64,000 nucleotides of DNA, taken from assembly GCA_949361645.1 (NCBI GenBank), contig OX442417.1, forward strand, positions 3,787,026 through 3,851,025, read 5' to 3'. Shown here piece after piece: positions 12,101 to 22,628 of this stretch. This stretch comes from Spongilla lacustris. Taxonomy: Eukaryota > Porifera > Demospongiae > Spongillida > Spongillidae. How positions within the stretch are numbered: position 1 is the stretch's first letter; each line of letters opens with the position of its first letter. Position numbers and translations under genes: made by a program. The notes under the pieces were generated by a model. It worked only from the letters and a program-made list of their open reading frames with translations. It was not told where the DNA came from and did no database searches.

Positions 12101-13159
12101 GGACCATCAATATAGTCTCATGCGTCATCTCTGTTTTGCCACACTCCAGGTGCTCCAGAACACCTCAGGAGGGGCTGCCACACTTCCACGTGTTGTCTCT
12201 GATGTGATCAACTCTCAGGCATGCCACGGTAAGAGAGGGGAGAGACAGTGGGGCTGTTTGAAATGAAAATTCACATGTACATGTACATGTACATGTACAT
12301 GTATCATGTGCTTCTTTTGGTCTAACTCCTGGAAAGATTTATAACCTCCCTTACAACTTGTAAGGACAAGTGAAATAAGAACGACACTTGCAAAATTTAA
12401 TGCTTACAAGTCTGTTATTATCGATAGTTAGATTTTAAATTAATATTATAGTGTAATTTAATGGTGACAAGAATCTCATAATGCTTTCATTTTGTACTAG
12501 GGGCCATCAAATTTGGTGATCCACTAACTTTGAATGAGTGTACGTCACTTATTCAGTTGCTATCAAAGTGCAGGCTTCCTTTTCAGTGTGCTCATGGAAG
12601 GTGTGTTTGTGTTTGTGTGTCGGTGTGTGTCGGTGTGTGTGTGTGTGTGTGTGTGTACTTATGAGGTATATGCATGTGTGGTGACTACAAGTACATGTAT
12701 TTGTAATGGGTGTGTGTTCAGGGGAGGATCCAGGATTTCTGAGTCCTCCCATTATGGTCTGGGGCTGAGAGCCCAGAAGGATTTTAGCACTTATAAACTT
12801 AGTCTTTCAATGCCCAATAAAGTAATAAATTACCTAATCCTATAGTAATACCAGTTCCCCTACATTTCCATATCGTGCATGCGATGATACAAGTATGATT
12901 AATATTTATGAACTATACTTGGTGAGGAGTGTGGGGGGAGGTGAGCGGACCCCAGATCCAATTCATGTTTAATGTGAGTGGGTGAGTATTTGTGTTTGTG
13001 CACTAACTATTCTTGTAATGTCCATTCTATAGGCCTTCTTTGGTGCCTTTGCTAGACCTCAATCTCCTTCAAAGAAGACTACCGTTAAAGGTTAAATGCA
13101 CATTACGATGGTTGACTGGACTTATATATTTGCATTTTTTTACATTCAGGTACAGTTAG
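3124..13159 (+). CDS. MLH3: DNA mismatch repair protein MLH3 (MutL homologue), 13 exons
   Basis: MutL-family ATPase and endonuclease subunit that pairs with MLH1 in meiotic crossover resolution and mismatch repair in the nucleus. Exons: 3124-3285, 3441-4572, 5075-5275, 5930-6846, 7275-7376, 9465-9522, 9847-9921, 10068-10205, 10371-10492, 11759-11782, 12150-12228, 12501-12600, 13033-13159. All introns are GT-AG and all phases close, giving 1078 residues (human MLH3 is about 1450). GHKL ATPase motifs are present: ENSIDAGA (32-39), VADNGSG (55-61), YGYRGEAL (91-98) and a GTTVTI loop. The metal-site motif [12 protein letters not shown] (867-878) fits DQHA(x)2E(x)4E. SQACHGAIKFG (999-1009) and CAHGRP (1033-1038) complete the C-terminal domain. 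The linker is short and carries a proline-rich repeat at about 695-757. A conserved RDPLT...Y segment lies near 600. Exon boundaries come from consensus sites plus homology, so the last exon's 3' end is the least certain. Confidence 0.93.
5585..5643. repeat. (TACATG)n microsatellite in MLH3 intron 3
   Basis: About ten uninterrupted copies of the self-complementary hexamer TACATG. Shorter runs of the same hexamer appear near 4905, 7107, 7535, 10325, 11935 and 12271, and elsewhere in the window. The repeat is palindromic at every register, so single strands can fold on themselves. Confidence 0.95.
6520..6707 (+). repeat. Coding minisatellite (Pro/Gly-rich) in MLH3 exon 4
   Basis: Tandem ~24-bp units built on CCTCCCCCTGGTGGTGCC encode repeats of the type APPPGGA, shrinking to PPPGGT near the 3' end. 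It lies in the poorly conserved linker between the ATPase and endonuclease domains. The frame is kept throughout. Reading the same DNA in other frames also gives long open stretches, which are artefacts of the repeat. Confidence 0.9.
8469..8990 (-). pseudogene. Degenerate cysteine-rich coding relic inside MLH3 intron 5
   Basis: On the minus strand, from ~8933 down, an open stretch contains [10 protein letters not shown], an in-frame stop at 8733, and then [15 protein letters not shown]. After a further shift comes an amphipathic helix-like stretch (about 8600-8469) ending in GGRRLRKVE and a stop. Clustered cysteines followed by a basic GRPRK tail look like a metal-binding transposon or DNA-binding protein, but I cannot name the family. 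Stops and frame changes show it is not functional as it stands. It could also be part of an unrelated nested minus-strand gene. Confidence 0.4.
9302..9322 (+). repeat. Poly-C tract in MLH3 intron 5
   Basis: An unbroken run of about 21 C on the + strand, 140 bases upstream of exon 6. It is one of several long G/C homopolymers in this window. Confidence 0.95.
12601..12657 (+). repeat. (GT)n tract at the MLH3 exon 12 donor
   Basis: Intron 12 begins directly with GTGTGTTTG and runs into an imperfect then perfect GT repeat to about 12656. The donor GT at 12601-12602 therefore sits at the edge of a dinucleotide repeat with many alternative GT choices. The splice position was chosen because it continues the CAHGRP motif in frame. 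Confidence 0.85.
12719..12745 (+). mobile_element. Solo end of a CAGGGG-GGATCCAGG element
   Basis: CAGGGGAGGATCCAGGATTT resembles the ends at 29148 and 46222 (CAGCGGCGGATCCAGG, CAGGGGCGGATCCAAG). No matching second end was found nearby. It looks like a transposon-terminus remnant, with a hAT-like family as a guess. Confidence 0.4.
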
Positions 13160-13204
13160 GTGGCAGACATTTATTGAATACACTTCATGCAAGAATGACG
13201 AAGA

Positions 13205-13210
13205 AATAAA
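13205..13210 (+). promoter_or_regulatory. Polyadenylation signal of MLH3
   Basis: AATAAA lies 45 bases after the MLH3 stop codon at 13157-13159, an ordinary position for a short 3' UTR. Confidence 0.6.
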
Positions 13211-13890
13211 TGTTTATATATTTTTATTTATGTGCGGCAAACACAGAATGTGCATTAATTAATGCAAGTGGAGGCAATATGTAGCCGAGGTTATGAGGTG
13301 CCCATGAAAGGACGCAAAGCTTTTGACCGGGATTAACTTTTGATAGGAGGATTAAGTAAAAAAAATCTAATATTAACATTTAGTAATTTTACATTGTTTG
13401 TAGGCCTATCACTGACAATCCCTATTGAACTACACAATGTAGCTGAAGACAAAAGGATTACCACCGTTTGACCTTCCCGTTAATTGTCCTGCTTTGTTTT
13501 GACAGCCAGCTATTCAAATACCTAAGATGTCGATGCCATCAGTTGTCAGTATACACGCTATGAGAATTCTCATTAGCCATATGCTCTTGTGCTCCAATTA
13601 GAGTGTTCCAGACTCTAAATTTAAACTTATCAATAAAATTTAATGGCTAAGATCTTGTTCCTTGCATGCCTCCTTCAACCAAGATGCATGACTATGACCC
13701 CCAAGAACCTGGACCAGTGACCAATGTAAGAATCTTGGAGTTGTTGTTAAGATTCTTGTATGGACAATTAGATTCTTGATCTTTATAGCATTACCAAGAT
13801 AATAAGGTTGGTTATTGTTTAATTATAAAGCAATCAAATATTTTAGCTGCATGTTCGTTTCAAAGTTAGTTTTGAGTGTATGAAATCTGC

Positions 13891-14015
13891 AGTAGTAGTT
13901 TTGTCCTTACTGATGTATCACCAGTTAGTATAGTTGATAAACCAGACTTCAAAGCTTGTTCTGCTTCGCTCAAATGAAACAACATGGTTATAGGAACATG
14001 GAATTCTGAGAAGAT
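13891..14015 (+). repeat. Dispersed repeat with copy at 23956-24087
   Basis: The stretch AGTAGTAGTT...GTCCTTACTGATG through CACCAGTTAGTATAGTTGAT, CAAAGCTTGTTCTGCTTC and GGTTATAGGAACATGGAAT is nearly identical to 23956-24087 in the same orientation. Both copies lie within 100 bp of a small element with the end GTCTCGTACCCAGACCCAAA. It is probably part of a larger unidentified transposon family. Confidence 0.85.
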
Positions 14016-14084
14016 TTACTGATATAGAGACGGCTCAAAAGTACTGTAGAGTGCATGTCTATGGGATAGCCCCATGTGATGGTA

Positions 14085-14141
14085 GTCTCGTACCCAGACC
14101 CAAATGTATGGAACAATGATTATTGCTTAGCAGTATAAAAA
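14085..14141 (+). mobile_element. Truncated copy of the GTCTCGTACC small hairpin element
   Basis: The sequence starts after a TA with GTCTCGTACCCAGACCCAAA and continues into CAATGATTATTGCTTAGCAGTATAA. This matches the reverse complement of the full element at 24119-24209 for ~57 bp and then stops. The second terminal repeat is missing. Confidence 0.7.
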
Positions 14142-15462
14142 ACAGAATCTCACTTTGATCATTAAAATTCTTATTTTCTAATGATACTGGACAAAAAGCT
14201 AGTCATAAATAAATGAGCTTAATTCAAGTACGAGCTAAATAAGGGCGGTGGCTCAACTAACCCACTCATACCCTACACTTAGAGAAGAATGTCAAAGTCA
14301 AATTCTTGCAATACATTAATGCGAGTGAAGGTGGAGTGACTCTGGCAAGATGGGATAGTTTGCAAAAACCAGCTCACTGGCGCAGCAGTAGAAGTGGCAC
14401 ATGCATGGGGATCCATACTTTCAATCCCTTTTAAGCTGGATAGAAGTGCATGAATGGTTTAGATATATGTTAACCAAGGACATATTATAATATACAGATG
14501 AACACAAACACACAAACAATTACTTGTACAGTTCGTTTTCTTGTTGGAGTGTTTGGGGATAGAATTGATTGAGCGTTAGCTCTAACCAATAGCTAGCTAT
14601 TGAGGCCATATAGCTCTAATACTACCTTAGACTTGATGGGGTTACCACAAAATGGATAACTTAGAAGCCACCTGTGAGAAGGCACTCTGTGACTCTGGTC
14701 CCCAGGCCCCATAGTTCTCCACTGCCAGTGTTATACATCGCCAGCCCAACCGTGACTCAGCACACTCATTTTCTGTATGCTTTCTGGCGGTTATCTGCTG
14801 CCTTTGCTGAAACACCCTGGTACATGCTGTATTAAGTGGCAGGGAAATGCATATCGTACATTAACAATTGACACATACACAGGCTATATTGATAAACAAA
14901 TATGAAATCGTCGCCTGAACCATCATTATAGTCTTTGCACCTTGCTAGCAGAGCTCTAGCATTTGCCCTCATGCATTTGAGTTATGCTAAGTTTGCCATA
15001 GAGTTGGGTGTTTGGCCTGGGATAAATGTATAATGCAGGTTAAAATAAAATAATCAAGTTTAATTTGTTAGGCACTACTGCGAATTTGTTTTAAAAATGC
15101 TCAAAGGATTATAATATTATTAGGAGCAGCAATAAGCACCATAGCACCTAACACCGGAGATACATGTATTTAGCGCCAAAGTGACAACTTTTTTAGTACA
15201 GCGGTCAATGCGTAATCGGAATAAAAACTGTGACGGTCGAGGAACAAAAAAGCATAACCTTGCCATTCCGTAGGATATTAATTCCTAACATTGCATATTA
15301 ATAAGTGGTTCTGATTTAGGTAAGACTTTAGTATATTTTCAAATTGTGAACAAAAAACTGACTAGCATGCATACACTTGAGCATGATATCATTTAGCATT
15401 GAAGAATATTATTTTCATTGGCCTCAAACACTAAATCACCAATTAAATAGTCCACAAGTATT

Positions 15463-16268
15463 GAGAGTTACGGCAGTAACTCTCATATAGGATTTGTGCC
15501 GTATCATGAAATCATTAAAATTACGCGATCCGCGTATAACTCACGAACCGAGAAACGGATAGTGTAGCTCTTTATTGCTATCAAGCCACGATGGAAAGAC
15601 AATCATTTTCATGTTTTGTTCAAGTCGCCAAACCGTTTACTTTAAGAGAACAAAAAAGGTCGTAGTTCTCGTTCCCAGACCTTGATTTGTCCATAGTCGT
15701 CGTCGTCGTCGTCTTTATGGGTGAGTATAACTCGAGATAGGAAAGGTTCTAAAGAGCGCCAGTTACACCAAAAAATGTAGAAAAATCCTACCGACTGCCC
15801 CTTGATGTCAGATATACATATTTGGTATGAAGCAATAATTACGTCCGAGTACACAAGCGTTCCCATGACAATACCCATACGTATAATTAGACATTTATGG
15901 TACCATTACTGGCGTTGTCAAAAATTATGCCTTCAAAAAGGGACAAGAGGAATACGTCCTAAATCGAGACTATGAGTTAGAGTCCTCCCGAGTTCGAATT
16001 CGGTACGATGCTGATGCTGAATAAAGGCGGGCGTCTGCTCGTGACATGCACAGAGCAAATCTGAGCTTATAAGAGGCGGCGCCAAATTCTGACAAGATTC
16101 GAGCTGAGAAACTCTTCTGCTGCGCGTTCAGCGAAAAGGGCGCAGCGTAAGCGTATTAAAGCGTGAGGCGGAGACAGCATGCTACAACGGAAATACAGGT
16201 TTGGCGCGCTTCTTTTAGTCTAGAGCAGCTGGAAAAGTGCTTTACACATTGTGTTGCTAGGTGATGAC
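15463..16268 (+). mobile_element. Dispersed element copy A with hairpin end (inverted copy at 40055-40958)
   Basis: It starts with a perfect hairpin of GAGAGTTAC and GTAACTCTC around GGCA, and matches the reverse complement of 40055-40958 in blocks. These include the (GTC)n stretch at 15694-15712, the AACTCGAGATAGGA...GCGCCAGTTACACC segment, the TATGAGTTAGAGTCCTCCCGAG segment (15970-16010) and CATTGTGTTGCTAGG at the far end. Sequence outside the hairpin differs between copies, so the hairpin marks a real end. The region 15925-16130 is a decayed basic peptide-repeat coding segment. It is non-autonomous as seen. The hairpin-near-end layout recalls Helitrons, but no Rep/helicase is present, so the class is unresolved. 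Confidence 0.75.
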
Positions 16269-16389
16269 ATATTTTGTCATGCTGCATACTGAATGATGTT
16301 GCTACACAGTATTCATATTATTGATATAAGATGCACTATTTCTGTTACAGTTATGTGTATTATGCTTTGCAATACAGTTCAAGCCACTT

Positions 16390-16846
16390 TTAATGTCTAT
16401 TGTCCTGAATGTCCACCCGGGGGTACAATTGGACACCCGGGTGGACAGCAAAAAAAGTTTTTGCCGTTCGGTCACGGAAGGGACCTGACTGCATTTAACG
16501 GTACTGGCTTACAGAACAAGTCTTTTCAGGATCGGGCCGAGGTTAGTAAGGCTTAAATCCTATTGGTGCTCGTAAAATGACCTGTGCTAGCGGACCTATC
16601 TATTACGCTCCGACCTATCCGCACGGAGCGTAATGAATAGGTCCGCTAGCACAGCTCGTTCTACATGTACCAAAAGGATTTAAGCCTTGCTTATCTCGGC
16701 CCAATCCTGAAAAGACTTGCACTATAAGCCAGTACCGTTAAATGACAATAGGTCCCTTCCGTGACCGAACGGCAAAAGCTTTTTTTGCTGTCCACCCGGG
16801 TATACAATTGTACCCCCGGGTGGACTTTCAGGACAATAGACATTAA
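16390..16846. mobile_element. 449-bp foldback MITE with TTAA target duplications
   Basis: TTAA at 16390-16393 and 16843-16846 flank a nearly complete palindrome. The left end is TGTCTATTGTCC and the right end GGACAATAGACA. The arms include GTCCACCCGGG, GCCGTTCGGTCACGGAAGGG and GGACCTAT...ACGCTCC, with the centre near 16618. Open frames in both arms are mirror images and are not genes. TTAA duplication is typical of piggyBac-type transposases, but the terminal bases are not the usual CCC, so the family is an inference. The arms differ by only scattered changes, suggesting fairly recent origin. Confidence 0.9.
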
Positions 16847-17839
16847 TGTCACCCATAGTATAGTACACACAAATAATGCATGACATGGGGTCGACATTAT
16901 TATGTGGCTTCTACATTCAAAGTAAGTAAATCTCAGTATTGACTGCATGCTTCCATCTCCTTAAATCATTTTAGCTATTCCCTGTATGAACCCAATGATA
17001 GTGTTCTAATGGAGTATAAAGGACGGTGATGAGTTAAATGATGTCTTTTGCCAGACCCATCCATGGTTAGCACAAAAGGTTACCACTAGATCTGCACATG
17101 CTGTTGTTAGCAAAGTTAGTGCAGATGCTAAGGCACTGAACATTCGAAGAACAAAAGCAGGGGGATTGTTAAAAGATGTTCGTGCTCAGTATTAATGCAA
17201 TAAAATTATCAGAAAATGATATTTTAGCTGGGGTAACTAAGGCATCATAGTGCTGCCTCAGAACCCTATTTCTATGATACCTCTTACAATCACACAAAAC
17301 AGCATGGGCCTATACCAGTAGACCTCAATGGTAGGTGTGTTATCAGATGATTGTCCAAGCAGATTCACTTGCCTAAAATAGGCGACAATGAGTGAGATTG
17401 GGCCTCATGATACCCTCCACCTTGAGTGGATAATACATATATGTCTGAGGCATATATGGGGGACCTATTCTCAATGGCAATTGAATAAAATCACAAAGAA
17501 GGTAACCCCAGGAGTTTATAAGTTTGATGTTTGCTTTCATATAGTCAGAAACAAACCACAAAACATGATGTTGCTAGGCAGTGGACATGTTCAGTGTTGC
17601 TACAGCTGGACATGGGTATGCATAGCAATGTGGTGGGTACTTCTGCACAGCTGGTATAAATGACTGATCCTTTTCTCTCTACCACCCTCACCAAGCAAGT
17701 GTCTATCACATTTCTGAGTTACATAAATGTACATACAAGTACAGGTTCTGATGAATGCACTTGCCTGTACTAGAGGGCAGGTACACAATGTCATACTGGT
17801 ATCTGGTTATATTAAGGCAACCCAATGTAGAAAAATGAA

Positions 17840-18100
17840 GGGAACAAGATATAAAAAACATTCTCTCTGAGAAAGTTGGTATATAGGATTTGAAGGCAAT
17901 GGTGGTGTAAAAAGGAAGGGAACAAGGGAGCAACGATGATACGAATTTTTTTTAACAGTCCTATATTTAGCAATGTAAAATGTACATACTACAAAAGTGA
18001 TAAATATAGGACTGTTAAAAAAAATTCGTATCATCGTTGCTCCCTTGTTCCCTTCCTTTTTCCACCACCATTGCCTTCAAATCCTATATACCACCAACTT
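17840..18100. mobile_element. Foldback element family 2, copy 1 (right end truncated)
   Basis: The left arm has AACAAGATATAAAAAACATT, CTCTCTGAGAAAG, GGATTTGAAGGCAATGGTGG and GGGAACAAGGGAGC. The right arm reverses these from 18000 on through CCTTCAAATCC and ends at CCACCAACTT without the outer GAGAGAATG part. Outer-arm sequence is shared with copy 2 at 39652-39933. The inner arms differ between copies but remain complementary within each copy. Confidence 0.88.
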
Positions 18101-21100
18101 ACTATCAATTCCTTATTCTTCAGATCCATCCATTATCCAATATTTAATTCGTAATTTTGGTAACTTGCTTTTGTACATGAGTTATCTTTAAAACATGCCC
18201 ATTGTATAATACACTGGTGAAATTTACATGCACCTTGCAGAGAGGCCGTTAAAAATTAGTAAGTACTCTGAAAATGAAGGCCGGTTTGCTGCTCCTGTGG
18301 AATTATATATCATGCTACTATAACTCTATAAGATATACTAACATTCACATTTATACCCTTGAAAACCATAGTAGAACGTATTTTTAAAGGTGGTATGTGC
18401 ATGTATAAAGGCCCTCCCCTGGCTGACTACTGAACTCCTTCCAGTACCATGCAACTATGGCTGCACAATGGTTGACGTTTAATACAATTCCTTTAAAATT
18501 TTAAACTTCTCTGCAATATTTAGTATCTTTAGCAAAATAAATGTGGTTACTTTTGGGGCCTCTGAGTAAGACTTAGTATGACATGATTTTCATCTCTTAA
18601 GTCAAACCATAATGATGCTAAGCAGCACACATATCAAAAACCTTTTTAAAAAACAAACCTATAACTTCACAATGAATGGGACTTACAAGTTCAAACATTT
18701 CATATATAAAGCCTATACAATGAGCTATCTATACAACAAAAATGAGATCTTAAGTCAAACTATTTGTTCAGTGATACCTTGATGTTTTGACCCTGAAAAT
18801 TCAGTCTCAAATAGTGATCCATGCAAACTCTAAAGTTACGATCTAAGATGTTAATAATGATGTTTTTTAAAAATCCTGGTGTACACATCTTGATAAGCAG
18901 TCCTTCATGTCTCCCTTTGTTACGATTGTACAGTTGCTTTCATGGCAAGCCTTTACTAATGGTACCCATGCAGTATCTGCAGAAATATATGGAGACAAAT
19001 TGGCCTTGCATGTAATGCCAATCAGCCCAAGGATAATTTCCATTGATTAACTATCATTTCTCTTTCCTCAAGTCCTTGACTTTGAGGATATGGTCTGCCA
19101 TCAAGAATGGTCGAGTCACCAGGCCAGTTCTTTACAAAATCAGCAATTAAAGTGCTCCCATTGTAATATTTTGCATGGGTAAAATAAGATATAAGCAAAT
19201 TTTAGTTGATTTGGTGCAAGGTTCCAGCTAGGCCACCTCCTTGCCCCACTCCTCTGATTGGCTCTGAAGAGCAGGATTGGTTCATATATCTAGAAATATA
19301 TGGAGATAAATTATTACATCAAGAAAAAACAACACGATAACCCCTATATGGAGCTGTAGACTACTACAGGATGTAAGAGCATGGATGTGTATCCGAGACT
19401 TGCTTATCTAAGGAAACAGCTGCAGGTAGATAAGTAAACTGCAGTAGCTGTATGCCAAGCATACATGTGCACATGAGTCTTTGGATCTGGTGCATGCACG
19501 TTGCATTCTTTACTGCATGCATGAGCAGCACGAACCTCAGCAAGGTGAGGAGCAGGATGCAATTGCAATTGTCCTAGTGGATTTGCCCTGTGAAGATTCA
19601 TACATCTAGTGGACGGGGCGCGGCAATCAGAACAATGTTAAAACTCCTGTAAACATCACTTTGAAGCACTATGGGAAACGACAGTACGTGGCATTGGTGC
19701 TGATTCATAGAAACACATATCCAATCATTGGTGATTAACCTTGTAGATAAAATCACAACTTGAACACACACTTGTACTTTATAAATCCTGATGCTATATG
19801 ATGGATTTTAGTGGCACTGACTAGATTTTGCTGTAGTGTTTTGAGGACTGGAAAGGGGACACTTGCAGGCTCCCAAACTGAATATCCACACCCATAGACC
19901 ATTGAAGACATTCAAAGAATGCTGAATCTATATTTGAAAAAACATACACACATACAAGCATAACTATGAAACTTGATTAACAATTTTTTATGTACAGTAC
20001 TAAGAGTTGTTGTTGACACTGTCATAAATTGTTTTCCACATACACCATTTTACTAACACAACTAGCAGGTGGTGTTATTAGAATCCTGCACAGATTTAAA
20101 AAAAATGACGAAAAATATTTGTCACATGTTGCTATTAAATGCTGGCTGGTGAACAGAGCACATCACAGAGTCAGCGTACAAGTGCAACTTCACCCAAAAC
20201 TTCAAACGGTTGGTACTAGCTCCATTTATAAGCGCAACTACCCAACAAACTATTTCCTTTTTGACAAATACGGCTGTACTTCAGTTTACCCATGCCCATA
20301 AGGGCGTTACATAATAATAAAATAGCGGGCACAACCATCACAGGAAAGTGTTCTATTGAAGCTATCAATCGATCCGCTCTTATTACTCAATGTGCAGTAT
20401 AGTCTGAATAGACGTAACTTCTGCCACTGGAATCAACGCTGCATGTTACGTATTATATAAACGTCATAGCCTCCCCCGGGCCCCCCCTAACGTCACAATG
20501 ACGCTAAATTTGCCAAAAATCGTTTGGACAATTAAGCCCCCTTAATAATGCCTACCACACAACTTACGTCTTGAAAAGCCCAAATAGGATGGAGACCCAT
20601 ACTGGACAGACCGACAGGGCATCTCAACTTATCTGTGTGTACGCTCAACGGCTTTGCCAGGCTCTGGCGTAGTCGATACAACTTTTGTGTAGTTGAACAT
20701 TACGAGGAGATACGCGAGTTGATTGGGTTAAAAAAGAGGGCATGCAATCTCGAGATAGCGCAAACAAATCGTGGATCCAGGGTTTAATTATTTGCGCAGG
20801 ATTGCGCAAATCCATATAGTCCTCATAATCATCCTAGACCAGGAGGCTCCCGCTATTCAGTCACTTCTAACACTTGATTCATCCCTTGTCATGCAGGGTG
20901 GTATCTGTCGTGAACCCTGACACTTCCCTCTTCTCCTGCATCATTTGTCGAACGACGCTCACAGGGAGTCACAGCTTCCGATATCAGAGACTTCCAGTCT
21001 GTCACATTGATGTACCCGACGCTTCTTGAAACTTTGTAGAAACTATTATCTATAGAGGAGAGTACTTACCTTGAAAGGGACGCAGCATTTTAGAGTCGAA

Positions 21101-21540
21101 AATTGGGCAGAGAAAACTGTCTATTCGATTTGAACAACACAACCCCGGCACCCCTCCATGCATGCACGTTTTCTCATAAAAGTTCAACCAAACACTTAGC
21201 CTTCGAATCCTTCGAAATCTCATCGAGAAGGGAATATCTTGGTATGCATATGATAAAGCTAGACTAGAAATGATCGAGATCGGCATGTCAAAGGTGAGAC
21301 TGTTACGTGTAGGTGCGCATGCATAGTGATGTTAGCTCTCGTTGCACTATTTTGGCGTATGCAATAGTGCAGTAGAGAATCTCTTTGCATTGACGGGTTG
21401 TGTCTTGGTGATTCACTTAGTTACATGTAGCTAGTGAAACGTACAGTCCGTCACAACGTTAACCCTCCGTAAGTTTGAAAAAGGCCGGTAATAAGCGCTA
21501 GCGTAAAAAGTTACTGAGATACGGTGATTAAAAAAAGTAC
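18101..21540. other. Spacer without recognisable gene
   Basis: Bases 18101-21540 hold only short open frames with no recognisable domain, splice-linked pattern or repeat partner in this window. A minus-strand open frame at 21050-21286 begins a plausible peptide, but nothing supports it as an exon. Confidence 0.45.
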
Positions 21541-21556
21541 CTATGCCGCGTTGGGG

Positions 21557-21612
21557 GCGGAGAGGGGGGGAGGGGGGGGGGGGGGGTAGGGGGGGGGGGG
21601 GGGGGGGGGGGG
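21557..21612 (+). repeat. Poly-G tract
   Basis: Runs of G broken only by TA and single A bases, followed by a strongly A/T-rich stretch. Assembly accuracy here is doubtful. The run is capable of G-quadruplex formation. Confidence 0.95.
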
Positions 21613-21775
21613 CTAAGAGGCAGTTTACGGTATATAATTTTATTATATATACGGTATAATAATTATAACATAATATATAAATTATACATGTATATATATG
21701 CGTGTAGCACACATTGTTGAACAGGTCATGCGTTTTGGAGCTGGGATAATTATGACAATCTCCAACTTGTCCCAG

Positions 21776-22628
21776 TGTGCGTGGCATTAGCATTTGCGAT
21801 CGTCATCTTCTACATAGTCGGCATCGTCCTCATGATACCGAAGCCGAAACCATATCTAATAACGCTCGCCTCTCTCGGCTTCAAAATATTGTTCAGCGAT
21901 GACAAGATTATAAAGGCACATAACTTTGCATTCCCCGGCGGCCTAGAACCGACTGAAGAACATTTGCGTTTCAACGAATTCGTGCAAAGAAATAGTCTTT
22001 TGGTTTCTGCGCAGCTGCCCTTCGTGTTGATAGGAATGACCTTTTCCGTATTTTGGACGAAGTTTATTATCTACGAAACGGATAGCGGCTGTAACCCTAA
22101 CGATTTGAGTCTCGAGTGTTTTACAAATTCAAGTGGGCCGCTGCCTTGTGGAGTTGTACTTGAGCTGAAAAACTCGACGTACGTTTGTTACAATTAAGCT
22201 TCCTTTCGATGTCAACGGTGCAGCGGCAGCAATGGTCGGCGTTGCTTCGGTCGCCGTTATTTTCAACGCGCTACTGGCGAAATATTTCATTGTTGTGCGT
22301 TATATATGTGACTGCTGCGGTTCTTGGGCAACGCTTGTGACTCAACTTACTCAGTTATTAACGTTCGTTGCTGATTATGTCTTATTGGTGCTTTACGTTG
22401 TGTACGTAATCAAAGAATTAACCGGAACGTAAAGTGGACCAAGTGCTGCAAGCAGTTTTTACAGCTTATCTCATTCACTGTTGCTGCGCCTGTCCGTGGG
22501 CTTTCATAGAACCTAACGATAACGACAAGATTTACAATTTCTTACCTTGTTTACGACTATGCAGGTCACCCCGACGACGGTATGAAACTCTAAGTCGGGG
22601 CAATTCAAGGTTAAATGAAACTGCTTAA
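21776..22628 (+). CDS. Multi-pass membrane protein, reading frame broken twice
   Basis: Three adjacent open segments in frames +1, +2 and +3 (21776-22197, up to 22431, to 22628) read smoothly as one protein. The first has a membrane segment VALAFAIVIFYIVGIVLMI, a loop with a LEPTEEHLRFNEF stretch, and a second hydrophobic segment ending FSVFWTKFII. It then has a cysteine-containing loop (CNPN, LECF, PCGV, YVCYN). The second supplies two more hydrophobic segments. The third has LIHCCCACPWAFIEP and a basic tail. A good acceptor (CCAACTTGTCCCAG) ends at 21775, so a first exon should lie upstream and was not found. No intron solution joins the frames cleanly, so either two single-base indels (pseudogene) or assembly errors are present. 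I do not recognise the family. Confidence 0.55.

Larger units (their letters stand above)
13211..15462. other. Spacer without recognisable gene
   Basis: This is 2.2 kb of A/T-rich DNA with no long open frame and no recognised coding motif. It contains the dispersed repeat at 13891-14015 and a truncated small hairpin element at 14085-14141, described separately. Confidence 0.5.

Noticed and set aside
16293..16948. Two similar open frames on opposite strands
   Set aside because: They are mirror readings of the arms of the TTAA-flanked palindrome.
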